A stretch of DNA of 64,000 bases from Prostheceraeus crozeri (lineage: Eukaryota; Platyhelminthes; Polycladida; Euryleptidae): contig CAJQUW010012959.1 of assembly GCA_907163375.1 (NCBI GenBank), forward strand, positions 62,001 to 126,000, given 5' to 3'. Shown here piece after piece: positions 58,546 through 64,000 of the stretch (positions are counted from its first letter, which is position 1; each line of letters begins with the position of its first letter). Both the position numbers and the translations under genes were made by a program. The notes under the pieces were generated by a model that did not search any database, had not been told where the DNA came from, and saw only the letters and a program-made list of their open reading frames with translations.

Positions 58546-58988
58546 TAGCCACACAATAGAAATTGGATGCCAAACCAAGACACTAAAATCTTATCCTATG
58601 ATGTCATTTTCAGTAGAATCTAGAAATTACAGAGGCCTTCCTAGTCAAAAAAACATTAACCATCAATATTGTACAAACAAGATCAAGGATTAGCGGGACG
58701 ATTGGCTTTGTTGTGACTTAATCTTGCTCACTTACTTCCTTCGCAATGACTTCTTTTGTTGACTTGTCGCGTTGATTTAATTTTGTGTCACATCTCTGCA
58801 GTTTATGTAACAGTCGTTTTTAGCTCTAAAATGTATAATTCTATCAACTGTGGTTATGAATATATTCAATGAGATGCAGCGAAACTGTTTTATACATAAG
58901 GATCCATCGGTACAATTCAGCATGTCGTGCGACACAACCATCCAGTGACCAAGTTTCTTTATCAGGGTGTGCATTTCATTTTATGCAG

Positions 58989-59068
58989 AGAATGAGATAT
59001 CTTCAAAGTTGCAAAAGTGCGTGCATGAGTACATGAAAACCATGGAAGCGACAAGATATCACTATCAT
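58989..59068 (+). CDS. Second exon of the plus-strand gene at 56 kb
   Basis: GTGCATTTCATTTTATGCAG and GTAAGTCAC bracket 80 bases open in only one of three frames: two bases, then 26 codons, NEISSKLQKCVHEYMKTMEA and TRYHYH, ending in phase 0. It joins in phase to the exon at 56202-56253, giving a continuous amphipathic, helix-like N-terminus. Later exons probably lie to the right, beyond the LINE and foldback insertions, but were not identified. Confidence 0.6.
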
Positions 59069-59199
59069 GTAAGTCACGTGCTGCTACGTTGACGAATCAG
59101 TGGTGAATGGCAAAGGTCCGGTGATAACAAGCAACAACTCTCTGTGGCAAACTATACACTGCAACCTACCTAGTTAGAACTAATCTACATGTAGCAGTA

Positions 59200-59740
59200 A
59201 CAACAAAAACTCAAGGAAGTGTGCTTGCGCCCACACTCTACAACATGTACACTTCGGATTTTCCCAACACAACCTCACGAAGATACATGTATGCTGACGA
59301 CGTAGCCCTGACCTGCTAAGAAAAATCAGTCCCTGTAGTTGAGGACACATTACCGTCCTTGGGAAATTGTGAGTGAATACTATCGCAAGTGGCAACTGAA
59401 GTTATCCACCAACAAATCGGTATCTTCCATCTCAGAAATAGACTTGCAAACTATGCACCAAAAGTAATTCTCAGTGGCAATATTCTACCTTTCGACTCTA
59501 AACCGAAGTACTTTGGCGTCACGCTTGATCGCTCGCTGACCTATCGTGAACATCTGTAAAAGTTGAAGAACAAGATGACGTCCCGAGTTACTCTTGTGAA
59601 ACGACTCGCAGGCGCCAAATGGGACGCCTCCTTCAAGGTCCTCCGCATGACTACCCTCGCACTTGTGGTGACTCTTGCTGAATATTGTGCACCCATCTGG
59701 TCTGAAAGTGCCCACGTCCAAAAGCTCAACATACCATTCA
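59200..59740 (+). pseudogene. LINE (jockey-like) reverse transcriptase fragment
   Basis: Reads TQGSVLAPTLYNMYTSDFPN (motif B), RRYMYADDVALTC (motif C), then SKPKYFGVTLDRSLTYREHL and LAEYCAPIWSESAHVQKL. Several stops. The same family as 49990-51560. Its right end is cut by the foldback copy at 59741. Confidence 0.8.
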
Positions 59741-60145
59741 TAGTCCGGGAGCTAGCGTGAAGTTGTGCAGGGAACGAGGTAGTACATAAAACTTTCACAT
59801 AGCATAGTACACCTCTAACCTACTGCAAAACTTCGCGTCTGCCGGATCAGATCATTTGCTTTTCAGAAATAGAGAGGGTAACACAGTCCTATGTATTTCC
59901 AGTGGTAAAATTGTGACATTTAAGGTGTTGACTCCATTTTTTCGAATTTTTGCTCATAAAAGTTACACAAATTGGTATTTTGTTGAACTGGTTTTTATAG
60001 AAATCATCTGCAGATCATGATCTTTCAAATGAGCTATCATTCAGTGACAGAGAATGAAGTAAAGTGTACAAACAGACACTTTTCGTTAAAGTATATCAAC
60101 AATTTTCCTGAAATTTCTATGTTAAAATTTGCAGTTACACCAACG
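59741..60145. mobile_element. Foldback element, half copy
   Basis: It begins TAGTCCGGGAGCTAGCGTGA and matches the element at 31771-32389, lying in opposite orientation to it as judged by the loop. One complete arm and the central loop are present. The match ends at 60145, where the second arm should start. No right inverted end is seen. Confidence 0.8.
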
Positions 60146-60185
60146 GTTATTATGGCACATGCCGGGGGAACTTAGTTGGGGCAAA

Positions 60186-60353
60186 ATGCAAATTTTGCGA
60201 GCTGGCTTTCTTGTTTTCGGGTTGGCATTTTTAATTATCAAGTCAAATTGTGATCTGGATTGTTGCTCCTTGTCCAAAGATCATGTGCACAAAAGCAATA
60301 GTGAATTGACAAAATACTGCAGCGACAGGGTGACAAAGAAGGAAATCCTGTAA
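60186..60353 (+). CDS. Possible small secreted peptide
   Basis: An ATG with A at -3 opens a 55-codon frame: MQILRAGFLVFGLAFLIIKS resembles a signal peptide (short basic start, hydrophobic core), followed by NCDLDCCSLSKDHVHKS and a basic end with a fourth Cys. It closes with TAA at 60351-60353. Four Cys after a signal sequence recall small secreted peptides, but the frame is short. It could instead be a first exon (a GTGACA donor after the Cys-Ser-Asp-Arg stretch) or chance. It begins 40 bases after the truncated foldback copy. Confidence 0.35.
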   Translation: MQILRAGFLVFGLAFLIIKSNCDLDCCSLSKDHVHKSNSELTKYCSDRVTKKEIL

Positions 60354-60359
60354 AACGTT

Positions 60360-61175
60360 CTGTACGTTCACCTTTTTGAAATATCGCTCTTATAATCAAT
60401 CAGGAGTATAATCAGACACATATGCAACTTGTAATGTCGATTTACAGAGCATGCATTGCTCCAGCTTGAAATCAGAGGCCAAGAAATCTCACAGTATTCA
60501 TTTTACTTAAAAGGGTTCCCCTGTTCAATATGTTTGAACAGTTTTCAAAACCTTTGTATGCTTTCGAATATCAGCTTCCAAAATATCATCACACTATATC
60601 ACATAAGTCATTTAGTGATTAATTGAAAGGATCCAGCGACATTTCATTTATCTGAGAAATGACTGTCGGTAAAGAAGCTTTCAATGTGTTTATTCCAGAA
60701 AACGCTAGGTTTCTTAACCGCTAGAAAAAGTAATTATCCAATAATTAGAATTTTTATCTTTGAATTCTTGAGATATTCTCACAAACAGCACACGGGCCAC
60801 TTTCGATTATAACTCTGAACCAATTTTTAATTCGCATTCCAGTATTGAAACATTGGGAAATAGTTGTCAATGACTGCTACAAATAGACACAGTATATTAA
60901 TCCATGGAATAGTAGGCTAATTCACATGAAACAATGCTGCCATCTCACTTAAAATTCTCTTGATGAAAATCCTGCAATTTGCTGTCAACAACCTCCACAA
61001 CCAACTTGGCAAATAGTTTGACTATGATACAATGTTTAAGATCGAAGCAGATCTACAAACCATAGATTTTTCCATGTGCCATCATTGCACATAAGCAAGA
61101 TATCAAACTTCCATTCTAGTGTACTATTATCCACTTCTATGTTTAATACTGTTGTCATTTTGCTGCTGAGGCAAG
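60360..61175. other. Non-coding stretch
   Basis: No exon or element recognised. It may include the 5' flank of the Crypton element. Confidence 0.4.
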
Positions 61176-62449
61176 ATGAATGACTGCTTTAATATTAATA
61201 CCAGGAAGATTACTGATTTTAATTTGGACATGAAATCTAGTTTGATTGCTGATGATATACCGGCAGATGATATTAATTTCGTAATTGATGAAGAAATTGA
61301 AAAGTTGTCGTTAGGAAGCATTCCTTTTAACACGAAATCCAAAAGAATTTGGGCGTATCGCCATTTTGATTCTTGGCGACAAAAAAAGAATGAGAATCCC
61401 GATGAAAACTTTCGTATACCTCAGAAACCAATAGAAGATTTTTCAATTGAAGAGTTAAACTTTGCAATCCCTCGCTTTATTTGCGAAATAAAAGATAAAA
61501 AGGGTTGCATATTTAGGCCAAAAACTTTGAAGGAATTGGTATTACAACTACAGCAGTACATCAACATGAATCATAAAAATGAAAATTATCATTTTTTGAG
61601 TGATGGCAAGTTCAAAGCCATCAGAGGCTGCCTTGATTCAATGATGGCGAAATCAGCGGCCGTGGGAATGAATATTCCAAAGAAACAGGCAGAAATTATC
61701 ACCAAGGAGCAAGAGGGTAAGTTATGGCAAATGGGATTACTGGGTTCTGACACGCCACAAAAACTACTGAACACCATCCTATTTACTGTTGGCCTGAACT
61801 TCTTACGTGGTGGCTCCGAACATTCACTTTTAGCAATTGATCAATTTGAAGTTAGAAATGAAGATGGAATGAAAGTATTGTTTTTTACCGATTAGAAGAC
61901 GAAGAACCACAGTGGAACACTGAAAGACATCAATAGTGACATAAAGGAAGTGAGAGCGATTGAAAATCGAAACGATATAGACAAAAGCCCTCCCATATAT
62001 TTGAAAAATACTTAAGTCATCGTCCTCCAGGGGTTTCGCGATTATACCTTCGGCCATTAGTAAACGCGAGAGGAAATGTGTGGTATTCCGTTCAGCCGGT
62101 AGGCTTGCACACAATTGAGTCTATGGTTGGCGACATAATGAAAAAGGCCGGATACAATGGATATCATGCCACTCATTCTTTGCGTGCTAGTTCGGCAACT
62201 CGTATGTTTGCCGCAGGACTTGACAGTAAAATAATAATGAAAATGACAGGTCATCGTAGTGAAAAATGCGTTAACAGCTATAAACGCATTTTAAAAGACC
62301 AAACAAATACCGCATCCTTGATAATTCAAGGAGCAGAAAAAAATGTCGATAGCAACCAGATTGATTTGAGTAATATTGGTGATGGACATTCTCGAAAAAA
62401 CATAAAAATTATTACTTCCAGTGGGACTATACTCGAAATCGACCAGTAA
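61176..62449 (+). pseudogene. Crypton-type tyrosine recombinase, broken
   Basis: From an ATG in good context (GAGGCAAGATGAATG) 239 codons are open, with the N-terminal SAM-like part (KSKRIWAYRHFDSWRQKKN) and the first catalytic Arg in GLNFLRGGSEHS. A separate frame to 62449 has the HxxR box (ATHSLRASSATRMF), MTGHRSEKCVNSYKRI with the GH box and the nucleophilic Tyr, then a low-complexity tail. This DUF3504/Crypton arrangement is also found in domesticated vertebrate KCTD1, ZMYM and QRICH1 relatives. At least two breaks lie between the two parts. No reverse transcriptase or capsid gene accompanies it, which argues against a DIRS-type retroelement. Confidence 0.8.
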
Positions 62450-63029
62450 ACTGTACGAGTGCATGAACGATCAGTTATCAATAGCCGTTGATTATTTGCC
62501 ATGTATATTAATGACTTATTAAATTATAGGAAATGTTGAAACGTGATACTCTGTTTTAACTAGAATTTTTCTAGGGTTACTGCACATATATTATATTGTC
62601 TGACTAAAAATAAGCCAACAACATGATATTACATCTAGCCTATCGAGAAAATTACATCAACTGTCGTCACATTTCTTAGATCAAAACGTTAACACTTTAA
62701 ACGATGGCAAAAACAACTTGGACGGGCTCCTCCTGACATTTCAATGCCACTTGCGTAATTTACGCAAAAACCGCTAGTCTGATATTATATCTCTAGGGTT
62801 CTTATGCATATAGATATTTTTCCGGACATTATCTGCTTAAGCATTGAAATCCCATTGGAACATACTGTACTGTGATAATGTACTGTCTCCATTGCCGCAA
62901 TGCAAATTTTTGGATTATGCATATAATAATTTGAAGCCGCTAATGTCCTACTGAGTGATAGAAGGAGGTTATGGTGAAAGAAGATCCAATATTAAGAAGA
63001 TAAACAAGCACATATGATGTGATTATGTA

Positions 63030-63590
63030 TTGGCATGGAAACACCGTTTGTTGATAAACGTCATCCAGTTATATCTCGAGTTGGCAGACATCAGGGTAAA
63101 GACTCCTCTCAAACATTACCCAGTGTTACGGGAATGTTATATCTGTTTTATCTCCTAATGATTTGTTTCGTTCTATCGATACAGACAAGATGTATGTTTT
63201 GCCAAACAAATTTCGTGCTGAATTGCAAGCTTAGTGCAAAACCGATGAGCTTATTGGTCAGACAGAAAGTGCAGAAGAGTTTTTGAACCTGCTGGTACGA
63301 GGTTTTTCTGATGTTTTTCACACGAATGAAAAGCTGCTCAAAACACTGACCACGCTTAGCGTGTCTAGTTGTGGTTGTGAAAGATCTTTCTATACTCTCA
63401 AAAGAATTAAAAGATTTTCTAGGACGAGTACATGTCCGATGAGAGATGGTGTAGTTTGTCGTTTCTTTCCATTGAAAAAGAACTCATAGCCCGTATGATA
63501 TAAAGTGGCCCTGAAAAATGGCATTCAGATGTTATCGACATTTTTGCAACGTCAGAAAGAAGAATAGAATTGATGAAAAAATGAATGTTG
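63030..63590 (+). pseudogene. hAT transposase C-terminal fragment
   Basis: Plus-strand frames read LLKTLTTLSVSSCGCERSFY and LKRIKRFSRTSTCPMRDGV, then after a frame change LSFLSIEKELIARMI, the hAT dimerisation domain of the ZMYM/ZBED-like lineage. Upstream, HPVISRVGRHQGKDSS looks like the preceding conserved stretch. It differs from the hAT at 42.6 kb. Confidence 0.75.
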
Positions 63591-63599
63591 AGTTGGAAT

Positions 63600-64000
63600 G
63601 CTTTGTTTATTCTTCATCTAGAAGGTACAAGTGTACGGATGCTGTATATACTCGTATGCATTTTAAAACGATATGATAAAAGGCGAACATTTACATAATC
63701 GTTTGTAACTACCGTTTGCCTATTGATTCCAAGTTTAACAGGTTTAGGTGTTTACCTGGAATGAGAGACAATAATCGCCGATGATACATAGGCATATTGT
63801 TATATATGATGAGAAATTCATTCAGGAAGAGAGTTTTGCATTGATCAAGTATTTTATTGGTCAATTAGCAAACTGGTCGTATTGTAGACTACATGTATAT
63901 AAGTATTGTCAATCAGAATGATTATCATATTACAATATCAATGTACTGAAGATAAATATAATAGCAAAAATCTTCTTTTGCATAAAAACCTCCGGCACTG
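63600..64000. other. Non-coding stretch
   Basis: AT-rich sequence with nothing recognised up to the window edge. Confidence 0.4.

Noticed and set aside
61176-62449. Tyrosine-recombinase retroelement (DIRS-like)
   Set aside because: No reverse transcriptase, RNase H or split repeats nearby; the DUF3504-type recombinase alone fits Crypton.
1-64000. LTR retrotransposon, endogenous retrovirus or Polinton
   Set aside because: No paired long direct repeats, capsid, protease, integrase or protein-primed polymerase signatures were noticed on either strand.

Overview
The window looks like AT-rich DNA from an animal with a repeat-laden genome. Genes are split into exons of about 50 to 170 bases separated by kilobases of intron. 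CR1/jockey-type LINE tails, PIF/Harbinger, hAT, Tc1, mariner and Crypton relics, tRNA-derived SINEs and many foldback MITEs fill the rest. Clusters of the palindrome TAGGCCTA and frequent TACATGTA recall marine invertebrates such as echinoderms, but that is only an impression. No rRNA or functional tRNA gene, CRISPR array, LTR retroelement or Polinton was recognised.

Host genes can be seen only as exons found by splice signals plus open frames. The best supported is a minus-strand gene. Its first coding exon is at 36183-36242 (start codon at 36238), followed by exons at 35052-35126, 33768-33830 and 27956-28024, all joined in the same phase. They encode a Ser/Lys/Asp-rich, probably disordered N-terminus. 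Further exons lie at 24435-24561, 24297-24372, 18093-18184 and 17629-17776 (a charged helical part), then, less surely linked, 10600-10725, 2892-3000 and 2656-2827. The gene appears to leave the window to the left. I do not recognise the protein.

Plus-strand exons are at 13678-13806 (cysteine- and tryptophan-bearing, inside an intron of the minus-strand gene), 40216-40318, and a terminal exon at 55618 with a stop at 55859 and AATAAA at 56072. A second plus-strand gene seems to begin about 100 bases further on, at 56202. Its two exons (56202-56253 and 58989-59068) fit in phase. A separate 55-codon frame at 60186-60353 looks like a small secreted peptide.

The mobile DNA is layered. 1-10 kb holds a 1.4-kb element and a 73-bp element that share end type and 6-bp target duplications, with SINEs between. 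11.3-11.75 kb is a 12 x 40 bp minisatellite. 15.1-16.9 kb is a deleted Harbinger inserted into a repeat whose uninterrupted paralogue lies at 22 kb. 18.4-21.0 kb is a second Harbinger. 27-33.5 kb holds LINE relics, a hAT MITE, a mariner transposase and a 619-bp foldback element. 42.6-45.1 kb is a hAT element with 8-bp duplications. 47-55.6 kb is LINE-rich, including one LINE split by a Tc1 element. 59-64 kb has a LINE cut by a second foldback copy, a Crypton recombinase relic and a hAT fragment.

The genes do not form any evident pathway or system. The most informative features are the spliced minus-strand gene, the short plus-strand gene at 56 kb and the datable nested insertions.
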